Of a stretch of 64,000 nucleotides of DNA, positions 10,152 through 19,722 are shown one piece after another. The notes under the pieces are model-generated. The model made no database searches. It was given only the letters and a program-made list of their open reading frames with translations, and had not been told where the DNA came from. Positions within the stretch are counted from its first letter, which is position 1. Each line of letters begins with the position of its first letter. A program made the translations under genes and the position numbers. The stretch lies in the NCBI RefSeq assembly GCF_900142845.1, contig NZ_FSRU01000002.1:248001-312000 (forward strand), read 5' to 3'. This DNA comes from Paraburkholderia phenazinium. Its GTDB lineage: Bacteria; Pseudomonadota; Gammaproteobacteria; Burkholderiales; Burkholderiaceae.

Positions 10152-10171
10152 GCCGGCCGTACTGCGCCGGC
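10152..10171 (-). terminator. GC-rich hairpin downstream of the binding-protein gene
   Basis: GCCGGC arms flank an eight-base loop 17 bp beyond the stop of the minus-strand binding-protein gene. The following minus-strand bases include only a short, broken T-rich stretch, so it is a candidate terminator at most. Confidence 0.35.
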
Positions 10172-10187
10172 CGGCCCATCGCGCCGC

Positions 10188-11342
10188 CTAGTTGCCGCCG
10201 CCCTTGGTCACGATCGGCACCCACGCGCCGCTCTTCACCTGATACAGCGTCGAGCCGGCGTTCTTCAGCGAGCCGTTCGGATCGAAGGCGATCGGACCGG
10301 TCACGCCGTCGAAGCTGATCGCCTTCAACACCGGGCGATACACCGCCGGTGAGGTCGACTTGGCCTGCTGCATGGCCTTGATCGCCGCCCATGCCGCGTC
10401 GTAGCCGAACGGCGCATACGACAGGATATCCACGCCAAAGCGCTTCTTGAACTTGGCCGAGAAGTCCTTGCCGCCAGGCAACTGCGAGAGCGGCCGGCCG
10501 TATTCCCATGCCATCGCGCCTTCTGCCGCGTCGCCTGCCAGCTTGATGAAGTCCTCGTCCATCACGCCGCCGCCGCCGACCAGTTGCGCCGTGAGGCCGA
10601 GCTGCTTCATCCGTTTGGCGACGCCGGCTGCCTGCGTATCGAGGCCGCCGAAGAAGATCAGATCCGCGTTGGTGGCCTTGATGGCGGTGAGCTGCGTGCT
10701 GAAGTCGACCGCCTGGTTGTTGGTGTATTCGTGCGCGACGATATTGCCGCCGTGCGCCTTCACCGCTTTCTCGAACTCGTCGGCCTCGCCCTGGCCGAAC
10801 GCGGTGCGGTCGTCGAGGATCGCGATGCGCTTGGCCTTGGTGACTTCGACCGCGTAGACGCCTGCGTTGCCGGCGTTTTGTGCGTCCGTGGAGATCACCA
10901 TGAAGGCGTTGGCGAAGCCGCGCCCGGTGATGATCGGGTTGGTGGCCGCGGGATCGATGACCGGAATGCCGGCCGTTTCATAGAGCTGCGAGGCGGGAAT
11001 CGTCGTACCCGAGTTGAAGTGGCCCACCACCACCGACACGCCGGAGTCCACCAGTTTCTGCGCCGCCTGCACGCCGACGCGCGGGTCGGCCTGATCGTCC
11101 TCGGCGACGAGCTGGAAGTTGGCGACCTGGTTGCCGATCTTGATCTTCTGCGCGTTGGCTTCCTCGATGGCGAGCAGTACGCCGTTCTCAAGGTCTTTGC
11201 CGTAGCCGGCGTTGACGCCCGTGAGCGGCGCCGCGAAGCCGATCTTCACCGGCAGGTCGTCCGCGAAGCCGGACAGCGGCGCGACGGCGAGCAGCGCGCC
11301 CAGCATCACGACGAGGGGTTTCAGCGTCTTGCGAAAGCTCAT
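10188..11342 (-). CDS. Branched-chain amino acid ABC transporter, periplasmic binding protein (LivJ/LivK-like)
   Basis: A 384-residue exported binding protein of the Leu/Ile/Val family. The signal peptide ends near S-G-F-A, followed by V-K-I-G-F-A-A-P-L-T-G, the family's entry strand. S-G-T-T-I-P-A-S (around 112-119) and the D-P-A-A-T-N-P segment match the ligand-contact regions of LivJ. The start at 11342 has a strong AAGGAG site seven bases upstream. No permease or ATPase genes are adjacent, so it must work with a transporter encoded elsewhere. The ligand could be another amino acid or amide. Confidence 0.87.
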   Translation of the reverse strand: MSFRKTLKPLVVMLGALLAVAPLSGFADDLPVKIGFAAPLTGVNAGYGKDLENGVLLAIEEANAQKIKIGNQVANFQLVAEDDQADPRVGVQAAQKLVDSGVSVVVGHFNSGTTIPASQLYETAGIPVIDPAATNPIITGRGFANAFMVISTDAQNAGNAGVYAVEVTKAKRIAILDDRTAFGQGEADEFEKAVKAHGGNIVAHEYTNNQAVDFSTQLTAIKATNADLIFFGGLDTQAAGVAKRMKQLGLTAQLVGGGGVMDEDFIKLAGDAAEGAMAWEYGRPLSQLPGGKDFSAKFKKRFGVDILSYAPFGYDAAWAAIKAMQQAKSTSPAVYRPVLKAISFDGVTGPIAFDPNGSLKNAGSTLYQVKSGAWVPIVTKGGGN

Positions 11343-11953
11343 GGTCTCTCCTTCCATCGACAGGTTCAAATTATGAATATCGGTCAAGGTGCAGCCGGCC
11401 ATCTGCGGCCGGGTACGGCTGTGACGCTGAAGCAATGCGCCGCGCGCAGCAAACGCCAAGGCAAAGGCGCGGGCGGTCAGACTGTGCGATGAAACTGGCT
11501 TGCGGCTCGATGCGTGCGGTGTGGTCTCCTTCAGAGGGGGCCGAACGAACTGTTTCAGGGTACGAAGGATCGTACGCCGGAAACAATGATGGAAAACACG
11601 GTAACGCCGCTACTGCGGGGAAGACCTGGTGAGCGGCGCGTCAGGCGTCGCTGGAAAGCGCGCGCGTCCCCGGTCGTGCGTGCTTTGGCGTGCTTCAACG
11701 TGTCCATCGATCTGGCCGAAATATAGAAAGCCAATTTGAGGCCGTCTTGGCAGTTCGCGACGCTTTGGATGAGGATTTCAGCATAGGCCCCGAACGGGGC
11801 GGGCGGCGGGCGTGTCTTGGGCGGCCGGCGCGTGCGGATGCCGGCACACGGGAGGTGGCGGTGTTGGGGCGGTGGAAAGATGCGGTGGACGGTGAAGCCC
11901 GAAAGCTGCGGGAGCGTCTGGGCGTGGAGACACCCAGGCCGCTTCCGCGCCGC
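11343..11953. other. Intergenic stretch without a supported gene
   Basis: About 610 bp upstream of the binding-protein gene and downstream of the acidic-protein gene, both on the minus strand. It presumably contains the promoter of the binding-protein gene. A short GCCCCG-AA-CGGGGC hairpin lies near 11788-11801. Open frames here are short and lack ribosome binding sites. Confidence 0.5.
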
Positions 11954-12415
11954 TTACTGCTCGCCCTGCAGCCTCAGCACTTCTTCGCGCAGACGCATCA
12001 GCGGTTCTTTGGTCTCGTCGTCGGCCCAGGTCTCGAGATCGTCGATGGCGCGCTGGCAGCCGTCCAGCACCAGATCGAGGTCCACCGGCACGCCGTTGGC
12101 GAGCGCGAACTGGATCGTCTCCGCGAACTGCTGGCACTCGTCTTCGCCATAGGAAATGTCGAGGTTGTCCGCGATCACTTCGGCGATGTTGCTGCGAGCC
12201 TTGTCGTCAGCCGTGACGAGTTCGATGATGCCGCGTGCCACCGCCGGCGAGTAGTAGAGCGCGATGTCGAGCCACTGCGTCGGATCGAAGTCCGCCTCGC
12301 CGAACTGGTTCTCGAAGTACTCGATCGCTTCCTGTTCGTGCGCCTCGTCGGCATCGACGCTGATGCACAACTCTTCGAAGATTTCTTCCCGCTCGCTGCG
12401 GATATGACCGTCCAT
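11954..12415 (-). CDS. Acidic conserved hypothetical protein
   Basis: A 153-residue soluble protein, strongly acidic (many Glu/Asp), with predicted helices throughout and no signal peptide or membrane segment. The start at 12415 is preferred over an upstream in-frame codon because AGG lies seven bases before it. I recognise no domain. Similar short acidic proteins occur in Burkholderia without known function. It stands alone, with about 280 bp upstream before the next gene on the other strand. Confidence 0.65.
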   Translation of the reverse strand: MDGHIRSEREEIFEELCISVDADEAHEQEAIEYFENQFGEADFDPTQWLDIALYYSPAVARGIIELVTADDKARSNIAEVIADNLDISYGEDECQQFAETIQFALANGVPVDLDLVLDGCQRAIDDLETWADDETKEPLMRLREEVLRLQGEQ

Positions 12416-12698
12416 CTGTGCCTCGTTTGCCTGGAGCGGGTGCTTGAAAAGGATTGCGTGCACCACGCGGCACGCATTATAGGACGAGCCGCTGACAAGC
12501 GAGCGTCAACGGCCTCCGCGGCTGAGCGAACGGCGCTCGCGCCGCGTCGATGCGCGGCGGCGGGATTGTCCACGGAATCTCGAATAGTGTTTTCGGTCCA
12601 GAGGGGATGCGTTGTCGCGCGCGGATCGTTAAACTGCCGCCGGCTGTTCCGCTTCGGCTACGGACAGCATATTGGTCTGACTAATGGAGAGAAACACG

Positions 12699-12893
12699 AT
12701 GAAGGGAGTCTGGTTTTCGCTGGTTGCGCTCGTCTTGAGCGCGGCGGGCGTGATGAGCGTGGCGCCGTCGATCGCGCAGGCCGCGGGGTTGACGCAGGCC
12801 CAGGTGCTGGCGGAGATCGCTGGTCATCCTGCGCTGGGTGTGCAGCAGGCGCAGCCGCTGCAACCCGTCGGCTGGGCAAAGACGGCTCTGTAA
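12699..12893 (+). CDS. Small exported protein
   Basis: A 64-residue protein with a clear signal peptide (M-K-G-V-W-F, Val/Leu core, A-Q-A cleavage site). A mature part of about 30 residues begins G-L-T-Q-A-Q-V-L-A-E-I. The L-T-x-A-Q-V-x-A-E pattern recalls the small DUF4148-type periplasmic proteins of Burkholderia, but the match is weak. GGAGA precedes the ATG at 12699. It ends 19 bp before the convergent pdxY. Confidence 0.6.
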   Translation: MKGVWFSLVALVLSAAGVMSVAPSIAQAAGLTQAQVLAEIAGHPALGVQQAQPLQPVGWAKTAL

Positions 12894-12911
12894 AAGCGCG
12901 TCGCGCCGGCG

Positions 12912-13775
12912 CTAGATCGAATCGATCGTCCACGCGTCGAACCACTCGCGCGGCTGTGCAATTTCATCCTGCGCGGCGACCAGTTCCAGCTCGTAGCGGC
13001 CGGCCTGCCACGTCGCCTTGACCACGCCGTTCACAGCGGCGAGCGTATGTTCGAAGGCGTGGCGGATCGGGTCGCCGAGCAGCCGGCGGGCGACGAACAC
13101 CGCGCTCGTCAGATCGCCGACGCCGACCGGCTGCCGGGCGAACGGGTAGAGCGGGCGTTGGCCCATCCACGCTTCGGTCGGCGTGACCACCAGCATGTTG
13201 AAGTGGTCGGCGGGGCTGTTGCGGTCGAGCAGATGCTTGACCAGCACGATCCTCGGTCCGCGGCCGATGATCTCGCGGCAGGCGGCGACCGCTTCTTCCA
13301 CGGTTTCGATCTCACGGCCGACCAGCCGCTGCAATTCGCTGTGATTCGGCGCCATGCCGTCGGCCACCTCGGGCATGGTGCGTACGAGAAACTCCTGGAT
13401 GCCGGGTTCGACCTTGCAGCCGGTGGCCATTCCCATCACCGGATCGCAGAAATACCAGGCGCGCGGATTGGCCGCCTTGACGGCCTTGACGATCTCGATC
13501 ACCGCCTGCGCCTGGTCGGGCGTGCCGAGGTAGCCCGAGAGCACCGCGTCGCAGCGCGGCAGCACGCCGATGGCGCCGATGCCTTCGACGAGATCCTGCA
13601 TCTGCGAAGCGTCGATGGCGCTGCCGGTCCAGTGGCCGTATTGCGTGTGATTGGAGAACTGCACGGTATTGAGCGGCCAGACGTTCACGCCGAGGCGACG
13701 CATCGGGAACACGGCGGCGCTGTTGCCCGCGTGCCCGAAGACGACATGTGACTGGATGCTCAGGACGTTTTTCAT
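12912..13775 (-). CDS. pdxY: Pyridoxal kinase
   Basis: A 287-residue ribokinase-fold kinase that phosphorylates pyridoxal in the PLP salvage pathway. [14 protein letters not shown] at the N-terminus is the PdxY signature. The D-P-V-M-G segment and the G-V-G-D-L-T-S-A motif, whose Asp is the catalytic base, are also present. Length is typical. It is cytoplasmic and apparently a single-gene unit. The region upstream (13776-13997) shows no gene. Confidence 0.93.
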   Translation of the reverse strand: MKNVLSIQSHVVFGHAGNSAAVFPMRRLGVNVWPLNTVQFSNHTQYGHWTGSAIDASQMQDLVEGIGAIGVLPRCDAVLSGYLGTPDQAQAVIEIVKAVKAANPRAWYFCDPVMGMATGCKVEPGIQEFLVRTMPEVADGMAPNHSELQRLVGREIETVEEAVAACREIIGRGPRIVLVKHLLDRNSPADHFNMLVVTPTEAWMGQRPLYPFARQPVGVGDLTSAVFVARRLLGDPIRHAFEHTLAAVNGVVKATWQAGRYELELVAAQDEIAQPREWFDAWTIDSI

Positions 13776-13997
13776 GATGTCTTCGCCGGCGCTATCCGTT
13801 GGTCGCCGTTAAGGGTCGCTTATGGCCATGCGCGATTGAGAACAATCGCGCATGGCGTACCTGTTTAATCAACAATACATGAGTTTCGCCGGGCCGGCAT
13901 GATCCGTCCCCGTGGTGTTGCGCCGAGCCATCATTGAACGGTCACGGAGCGGGGCGGCGGCGCGCGGCCTGAGGCCAGCCCGAGCCGCCCGGCTCGC

Positions 13998-15458
13998 TCA
14001 GGCCAGTTCGCGATACAGCGCGAGATAGCGCTCGGCCGAGGCGCCCCAGCCGAAGTCCTGGTGCATCGCGCGCCGTTGGGTGGCTTTCCACTCGGTGTGA
14101 CGAGCGTACAGCGCGAAAGCGCGGCGGATCGCAGCGCCCAGTGCATCCGGTTCGAAGCGCTCGAACACGAAACCGGTCGTGAGATCGTCCGCCAGATTCT
14201 CCAGCGAGGCGTCCACTACGGTATCCGCGAGGCCGCCCACCCGATGCACGAGCGGCAGCGACCCATAAGCGAGGGCGTAAAGCTGCGTGAGACCGCAGGG
14301 CTCGAAGCGCGACGGTACCGCCACCACATCGCTGCCGGCGATGATGGCGTGCGCGAGCGTTTCGTCGAAGCCCAGTTCGACCGCCACCGACTCCGGGTGA
14401 GCATGCGCCACCCGCTGCAAGCCTTTCTCCAGCGCGGCATCGCCCGTGCCGAATACGACCAGTTGCCCGCCGCGTTTGATGATTTCAGGCAGCGCCGCGA
14501 GCAGCAGGTCGAGGCCCTTCTGTTCCGTGAGGCGGCTCACGACGCCGAACAGCAAGGCGTCGCCTTTGCTGGCGAGGCCGAAGCGTTTTTGCAGCGCGGT
14601 CTTGCAGGCGTGCTTGCCCGACAGTTGCGAGGCGGTGTAGTGCTCGGGGAGCAGGGCGTCGGTGGCCGGGTTCCACACGCTGTAGTCGACGCCATTCAGA
14701 ATGCCCGACAGGTCGTGCGTGCGGTTGCGCAGGAGGCCGTCGAGGCCGCCGCCCTGGGCAAGCGTCTGGATTTCGCGGGCGTAGGTTGGGCTGACCGTGG
14801 TGATGCGGTCGCTGTAGTAGAGGCCCGCTTTCAGAAACGACAACTGCCCGTAGAACTCGATGCCCTGCATATGGAAGTAATCGGCCGGTAGTCCGAGTTG
14901 CCCGAACAGATGCGCCGGGAACACGCCCTGGTAGGCGAGGTTATGCACCGTGAATACGCTGTGGGCGAAGGCCTTGCCATGCTGGCGCTCGGCCGCTTTC
15001 AGATAGGCGGGGGCGAGGCCGGCGTGCCAGTCGTGCGCATGGACGATCTGCGGCGCCCACGCCGGATCGAGCTGCTGGGCGAGCTGCGCGGCCGTCCAGC
15101 CGAGCAGTGCGAAGCGTTGGGCGTTGTCGCCGTACGGCACATGCTCGGCGTCGAGGTAGGGATTGCCGGGGCGGTCGTAGAGGCTGTCGGCGCGGATCAC
15201 GTAGACCACGAGGTCGCTCGCGGGCAGTGTGCCCTGTTCCAGCGTCACGTGCGGTGCGTCGAACCGGCGCCCGATCCGCGCCACCGTGCGCAGGTCGGAG
15301 AGGCCGCCGAGGACTGCCGGAAATCCCGGCAGCAGCACCCGGACGTCCGCGCCCCGCTCGATCAGCGCGGGGGGAAGGGCGCCCGCCACGTCGGCAAGAC
15401 CGCCTGTTTTCAGGAGGGGATACAGCTCGCTTGCGACGTGCAGGGCGCGAATCGTCAT
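13998..15458 (-). CDS. glgA: Glycogen synthase, ADP-glucose type
   Basis: A 486-residue GT5 glycosyltransferase that extends alpha-1,4-glucan chains from ADP-glucose. The N-terminal K-T-G-G-L-A-D-V motif binds the nucleotide-sugar phosphates, and the C-terminal P-S-R-F-E-P-C-G-L-T-Q is the donor-site signature. It lies 52 bp downstream of glgC on the same strand, so the two form an operon that makes and uses ADP-glucose. The ribosome binding site is weak. No branching or debranching enzyme gene is present here. Confidence 0.93.
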   Translation of the reverse strand: MTIRALHVASELYPLLKTGGLADVAGALPPALIERGADVRVLLPGFPAVLGGLSDLRTVARIGRRFDAPHVTLEQGTLPASDLVVYVIRADSLYDRPGNPYLDAEHVPYGDNAQRFALLGWTAAQLAQQLDPAWAPQIVHAHDWHAGLAPAYLKAAERQHGKAFAHSVFTVHNLAYQGVFPAHLFGQLGLPADYFHMQGIEFYGQLSFLKAGLYYSDRITTVSPTYAREIQTLAQGGGLDGLLRNRTHDLSGILNGVDYSVWNPATDALLPEHYTASQLSGKHACKTALQKRFGLASKGDALLFGVVSRLTEQKGLDLLLAALPEIIKRGGQLVVFGTGDAALEKGLQRVAHAHPESVAVELGFDETLAHAIIAGSDVVAVPSRFEPCGLTQLYALAYGSLPLVHRVGGLADTVVDASLENLADDLTTGFVFERFEPDALGAAIRRAFALYARHTEWKATQRRAMHQDFGWGASAERYLALYRELA

Positions 15459-15510
15459 GGGCAGTTTTCCGGTGGTGACGGCTATGGGTGTAAGTGTGCA
15501 GGCCCCCGCG

Positions 15511-16782
15511 CTAGTGGTCCGCCTTCTGCCCTCGCAACGCTTCCGGCGTCACGAGCACGACGCCGGTTTCGGTGCGGTAGAAGCGTTCGGCGTCCTGCAC
15601 GGGATCTTCGCCGATCACCGTGCCGTCCGGAATCGCGCAGCCGCGGTCGATGACGACGCGGCGCAACCGGCAACTGGCGCCGATGGTGACCTGCGGCAAC
15701 AAGACTGCCTCATTGATGTTACAGAAAGAATTCACCAGCACATTCGACGACAGCACCGAGCGCGAAATCTGCGAGCCCGAGATGACGCAGCCGCCGCATA
15801 CGATCAGGTTGGTGGCCGAGCCCTGCAGCCCGTTCATGTCGCGCACGAACTTGGCGGGGGGCAACTGCTGCTGTTGCGTCCAGATCGGCCAGTCGGGGGC
15901 GTACAGGTCGAGCGTCGGGATCGTCGAGGCGAGATCCAGATTGGCGGCCCAGTAGGCGTCGATGGTGCCGACATCGCGCCAGTACGGCTCGACGTTCGGG
16001 TCCGACGACACGCACGACATGCTGAATGGATGGGCGATCGCATGGCCTTGCGTGACCACGCGCGGCAGGATGTCCTTGCCGAAGTCGTGATCGGTGTCGG
16101 CCGTGGTGATGTTCTCTTCGAGCAGCGAGTACAGGTAATCCGCGTTGAACACGTAGATGCCCATGCTGGCGAGCGCGATGTCCGGGCGGCCCGGCATCGC
16201 CGGCGGGTCGGCGGGCTTTTCGACGAAGCCGGTCACGCGGCGGCTCGCGTCCACGTGCATGACGCCGAACGCCACCGCGTCCATGCGCGGCACCTCGATA
16301 CAGCCGACCGTGCAGTCCGCGCCGCTTTCGACGTGGTCCGCGATCATGCGCGTGTAGTCCATCTTGTAGATGTGGTCGCCGGCCAGCACTACGACGTATT
16401 TCGGCCGGATGGAACGGATGATGTCGAGGTTCTGGAACACCGCGTCCGCCGTGCCGCGATACCAATGCGCCCCTTCGACGCGTTGCTGCGCGGGCCACAG
16501 GTCGATGAACTCGTTGAACTCGCCGCGCAGGAAACCCCAGCCGCGCTGCACATGGCGGATCAGCGAATGCGCCTTGTATTGCGTGACGACCGCGATGCGG
16601 CGGATGCCGGAGTTCAGACAATTGGACAGCGCGAAGTCGATGATCCGGTATTTGCCGCCAAAGTGCACGGCCGGTTTGACGCGCTTGTTGGTCAGCGGGC
16701 CGAGCCGTGTGCCGCGTCCGCCCGCAAGGACGATGGCGAGCGTGGTGCGTTGCAGATCGTTGAGGCTTGCCGGAGTTTCCAT
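15511..16782 (-). CDS. glgC: Glucose-1-phosphate adenylyltransferase (ADP-glucose pyrophosphorylase)
   Basis: A 423-residue enzyme that makes ADP-glucose from ATP and glucose-1-phosphate, the committed step of bacterial glycogen synthesis. The N-terminal [15 protein letters not shown] nucleotide loop and [14 protein letters not shown] segment are diagnostic. A C-terminal left-handed beta-helix region carries repeated hexapeptide-like strands. AGGAGA precedes the ATG. It is first gene of glgC-glgA. Allosteric control by sugar phosphates is expected by family. Confidence 0.94.
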   Translation of the reverse strand: METPASLNDLQRTTLAIVLAGGRGTRLGPLTNKRVKPAVHFGGKYRIIDFALSNCLNSGIRRIAVVTQYKAHSLIRHVQRGWGFLRGEFNEFIDLWPAQQRVEGAHWYRGTADAVFQNLDIIRSIRPKYVVVLAGDHIYKMDYTRMIADHVESGADCTVGCIEVPRMDAVAFGVMHVDASRRVTGFVEKPADPPAMPGRPDIALASMGIYVFNADYLYSLLEENITTADTDHDFGKDILPRVVTQGHAIAHPFSMSCVSSDPNVEPYWRDVGTIDAYWAANLDLASTIPTLDLYAPDWPIWTQQQQLPPAKFVRDMNGLQGSATNLIVCGGCVISGSQISRSVLSSNVLVNSFCNINEAVLLPQVTIGASCRLRRVVIDRGCAIPDGTVIGEDPVQDAERFYRTETGVVLVTPEALRGQKADH

Positions 16783-17303
16783 GCTGTGTCTCCTATGTGG
16801 AGCGGAGTTGGCGGTTGGGTGCTAACTCCGGTCCCATGCAACGTGGTTGCTGGTGGTGTGCCCCGGATGCTTATGCTGGTCGTTTTTCTTGTCGATTCTG
16901 GTCCAGTTGCTGCCTTCTGTCGCGGTGCCTTGACGATCCTTTGCTATTTTTAGCACTGAATTGGCATCCGCGAATAGTCTGGATTATGTGGAGGCCCATC
17001 TTATTGCGAGGTATCGCAACTTTCGGTGTCCTGCGCAAGATCGCAGCCGCCAGGCGGCGCGTCCGTGCGGCACGGCGCATAGCTGGGCAAATGGCGAAGG
17101 GCAATATGCGTGCCTGTGGGGCGGGGATGTGGTTTGCGGTTCGCGTTGTCCGAAGCGCCCGGCGCGTGAGGGCAGGCTTGCCTCAGAGCACGAATGCGGC
17201 GGCCCACGTAGAATCGGCGGCTCCGCTCCTGGTCGGCGCTGGGCGCCTGTCCGCCCGCCTGCCGGGATTGCTTGCAGAAACTGACTCCGCCGGACCCTCG
17301 CCT
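16783..17303. other. Divergent intergenic region
   Basis: This lies between glgC (minus) and the alpha/beta hydrolase gene (plus) and should contain both promoters. A TTGACG at about 16931 is followed by AT-rich sequence but without a correctly spaced -10. I see no gene or strong repeat in it. Confidence 0.5.
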
Positions 17304-18383
17304 ATGAATTTCAGCCGTCATCCCCTGGTTGCCTTGTTGTGCGCTTGCGCGCTGGCCGCGTCTGCCTTGTCCGGTGCGGCGCATGCCGCCGGCAGCGGCC
17401 CCGCCGAGGCGAGCGCCGCCGTGGCCGGCAACGACGGTCCGGCTTATGGACCCGAGCTGCAAGGTTTCGACTACCCGGCGCCGGTCGAGCAATTCGACTT
17501 CACGTCGCAGGGCGTGGCGCTGCACATGGCCTATATGGACATCGAGCCGGCCCACGCGAATGGGCGCACGGCCGTGCTGCTGCACGGCAAGAATTTTTGC
17601 GCCGCCACATGGGAGCCCACCATCCAGCGTCTGAGCGAAGCGGGTTATCGGGTGATTGCGCCGGATCAGATCGGTTTTTGCAAATCGAGCAAGCCCGAGC
17701 ACTACCAGTACAGCTTCCAGCAACTCGCGCGCAACACGCATGCGCTGCTCGAATCGTTGGGCGTGAGCCGCGCCACGATGATCGGGCATTCGACCGGCGG
17801 CATGCTGGCGATCCGCTATGCGCTGATGTATCCGCAAGCCACACAGCAACTGGTGCTCGTCAATCCGATCGGCCTCGAGGACTGGAAAGCGAAAGGGGTG
17901 CCGTCGCTGTCCGTCGATCAATGGTATGAGCGAGAGTTGAAGACGAGCGCCGACGGCATCCGCCGCTATGAGCAGGCGACCTACTACGCGGGTCAGTGGC
18001 GCGCGGATTACGAGCCGTGGGTGCAGATGCTGGCGGGCATGTACCGCGGGCCGGGCAAGCAGATCGTGGCGTGGAATTCCGCGCTGCTGTACGACATGAT
18101 TTACACGCAGCCGGTGGTCTATGAACTGGGCGAGCTGCAGATGCCGACGCTGCTGATGATCGGCCAGAAGGACACGACGGCGATCGGCAAGGACGCCGCG
18201 CCGCCTGAGGTGCGCGCCACGCTTGGTCACTATCCGGAGTTGGGGCGGCTCGCCGCACGGACGATTCCGCATGCGACGCTGGTGGAGTTCGCGGACATGG
18301 GCCACGCGCCGCAGATGCAGGACCCGCAGGCGTTTAACAAGGCGTTGCTGGATGGGCTGGCGGCGGGGCTGGGGAATCGGTGA
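17304..18383 (+). CDS. Exported alpha/beta-fold hydrolase
   Basis: A 359-residue protein with a signal peptide (A-A-H-A-A-G cleavage region). The hydrolase fold shows an oxyanion-hole L-L-H-G-K-N-F, the nucleophile elbow G-H-S-T-G-G, and a terminal G-H-A-P-Q-M-Q holding the likely catalytic His. The substrate is unknown; esterase, haloalkane-dehalogenase-like or peroxidase-like roles are all possible. Its last ~85 codons (from 18127) recur as a 252-bp direct repeat at 19723, beyond the HEPN island. The present 3' end may therefore have been supplied by that insertion. The protein is full length and looks functional. Confidence 0.82.
   Translation: MNFSRHPLVALLCACALAASALSGAAHAAGSGPAEASAAVAGNDGPAYGPELQGFDYPAPVEQFDFTSQGVALHMAYMDIEPAHANGRTAVLLHGKNFCAATWEPTIQRLSEAGYRVIAPDQIGFCKSSKPEHYQYSFQQLARNTHALLESLGVSRATMIGHSTGGMLAIRYALMYPQATQQLVLVNPIGLEDWKAKGVPSLSVDQWYERELKTSADGIRRYEQATYYAGQWRADYEPWVQMLAGMYRGPGKQIVAWNSALLYDMIYTQPVVYELGELQMPTLLMIGQKDTTAIGKDAAPPEVRATLGHYPELGRLAARTIPHATLVEFADMGHAPQMQDPQAFNKALLDGLAAGLGNR
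18127..18378 (+). repeat. Direct repeat copy 1, inside the 3' end of the hydrolase gene
   Basis: The 252 bases match 19723-19974 with only two differences that I can find, at 18229 (A versus G, His to Arg) and 18370 (T versus A, Leu to Gln). Just before the repeat the two sequences share only G-A-A and then diverge. The offset is 1596 bp. After 18378 the flanks differ entirely. Confidence 0.95.
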
Positions 18384-18421
18384 GCGTTCAAACGGCTTTC
18401 TGTGCCGGCACGCGGGTGAGC

Positions 18422-18991
18422 TTATGCCAGTGCGACGGCGTCGACCGATTCTTCTTCCGGCGGAGGGGTGTGGGTCTGCCGAATTTGCTCGATCATCCTG
18501 GTTAAGATATCGAAGGCCGTTTCCGGCGTGGTCTGCGTCGGGGGTGGCTTGCTTGGGTTCTGATGTGCGATCCAATCACGATATTGCTTGATTTGCTTGA
18601 CCTGCCCGATGAGATCAGAGTCAACTTCGCCTTTGAAAAGGTTGAGAATCTCACCAAACCTCCAGTACTCGACTTCACTTTCGAACTTTTCTGCCAGCTT
18701 GATGGCAAACTGCTGCGGATACCCTGCGGCCAGCAGACAGTTCGCCGTTTGCAGATGCTCGATGACGAACCGCTCGAATGTGGCGAACAGCGCCAAAATG
18801 GCAAGGTCAGCCGCTTGTCTGGCTGCATCTTCAAGGGCGGAATTGGCTTTCTCCGGAGTTGCCCCAAGGAACTGCGTGCGCCTGATGAGCTCTTCATGCT
18901 GGATTTGAATTGTGCGTGTCGCGACTTTGAAGCAATCGTCTGCCACAGCAAATGCCTTATAGACGGGATCCAGTGGATTATTAAAATTCAT
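18422..18991 (-). CDS. HEPN-domain protein, candidate RNase toxin
   Basis: A 189-residue, mostly helical protein. A hydrophobic helix (A-I-L-A-L-F-A-T-F-E-R-F-V-I-E-H-L, about 64-80) is followed later by Q-Y-R138-D-W-I-A-H143, an R-x4-H motif. This arrangement is typical of HEPN ribonucleases of the RiboL-PSP/Abi type. HEPN proteins cut RNA and are frequent toxins or effectors in toxin-antitoxin and phage-defence systems; that function is inferred here. It is the second gene of a two-gene unit: its ATG at 18991 lies inside the end of the upstream gene (11-bp overlap). G+C is about 48% on a counted line (18601-18660), lower than its neighbours, suggesting transfer. Confidence 0.65.
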   Translation of the reverse strand: MNFNNPLDPVYKAFAVADDCFKVATRTIQIQHEELIRRTQFLGATPEKANSALEDAARQAADLAILALFATFERFVIEHLQTANCLLAAGYPQQFAIKLAEKFESEVEYWRFGEILNLFKGEVDSDLIGQVKQIKQYRDWIAHQNPSKPPPTQTTPETAFDILTRMIEQIRQTHTPPPEEESVDAVALA

Positions 18992-19469
18992 AGTCGGAGA
19001 CGTCCGTAAGCAGGTCAAGAAACAGACTTTCATCAACGCGCTTTGCTCGACGTACTGTGGCCTCGATCCAGTACCAGCCATCTGCGTCGACATCAGAGAG
19101 CATGGGTCTAGACGGCGAGATCGTGGTTTTTCCACCAACGATAGTTTGCGTCGAAAACGCCGGACCTTTTCCAACATAGAAAAGGAACGCATGTCTGGCC
19201 ACACGGCCGATCAGGTCCACTCTTCCGTGCGCGCCAATGATTTTTGATCCGACAGGCAGGATCTTGGCCACTGAGACGCCGTCTTTTGCGATGTAAAGAC
19301 TCGGGGCATCATATTGCGCCATTAGCTGTTCACTGAGCGTGACAGCGTCGTGCTCGACGGTTAGACCATGTTCTCTGCACCAGGCACTCACTTCCCCCAA
19401 AAAGGTCGTGACGCGCTGCACATACTCGACGGAAGAAGAGCCTGCGTCTTCAGTTTTCGGTTCAGCCAC
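18981..19469 (-). CDS. Unrecognised partner of the HEPN protein
   Basis: A 162-residue protein with no family that I recognise. An N-terminal helical part (about 15-45) is followed by a region with beta-like alternation. Features include G-S-K-I-I-G-A-H-G-R-V-D-L-I-G and a W-Y-W near the C-terminus, and it ends in acidic and aromatic residues. The GTG at 19469 is chosen because AAGGA lies eight bases upstream. An upstream start at 19538 would fall inside the TGATAC dyad. It precedes and overlaps the HEPN gene, the usual position of an antitoxin or regulatory subunit. It lacks the G-S-x10-D-x-D pattern of MNT antitoxins. Confidence 0.6.
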   Translation of the reverse strand: MAEPKTEDAGSSSVEYVQRVTTFLGEVSAWCREHGLTVEHDAVTLSEQLMAQYDAPSLYIAKDGVSVAKILPVGSKIIGAHGRVDLIGRVARHAFLFYVGKGPAFSTQTIVGGKTTISPSRPMLSDVDADGWYWIEATVRRAKRVDESLFLDLLTDVSDYEF

Positions 19470-19530
19470 TATCTGTCCTTCTATTCTTACAATGCGCCCA
19501 CTGGGGTACGCCGACGCTTGCCAGCACAGT

Positions 19531-19550
19531 TGATACATTTGCCCGTATCA
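19531..19550. promoter_or_regulatory. Inverted repeat upstream of the two-gene HEPN operon, possible operator
   Basis: TGATAC and GTATCA arms are separated by eight bases. The dyad is centred about 70 bp upstream of the GTG start of the first gene of the minus-strand operon. Its size and position would suit a dimeric repressor, for example autoregulation by the partner protein. No clear -35/-10 pair is visible around it. Confidence 0.45.
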
Positions 19551-19722
19551 GTGAGACCTGAGCAGATGTTCCCGCACCCACATCTGAAACCTCAGCCTAC
19601 CATTGAATCCGTCGCGAAAACTTCAAACCTGGCGTGTCGCCAGTTCCTTTCGCAATGGCGTTCGGTGCTAGAGAGTAGCTTCCTGATCACGACAAGTTGC
19701 AACAACCAGGTTCGTCTGGAAT

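Noticed and set aside
16767..17303. N-terminal extension of the alpha/beta hydrolase frame
   Set aside because: The frame is open, but the protein has a proper signal peptide starting at 17304 and the upstream part has no homology-like features.
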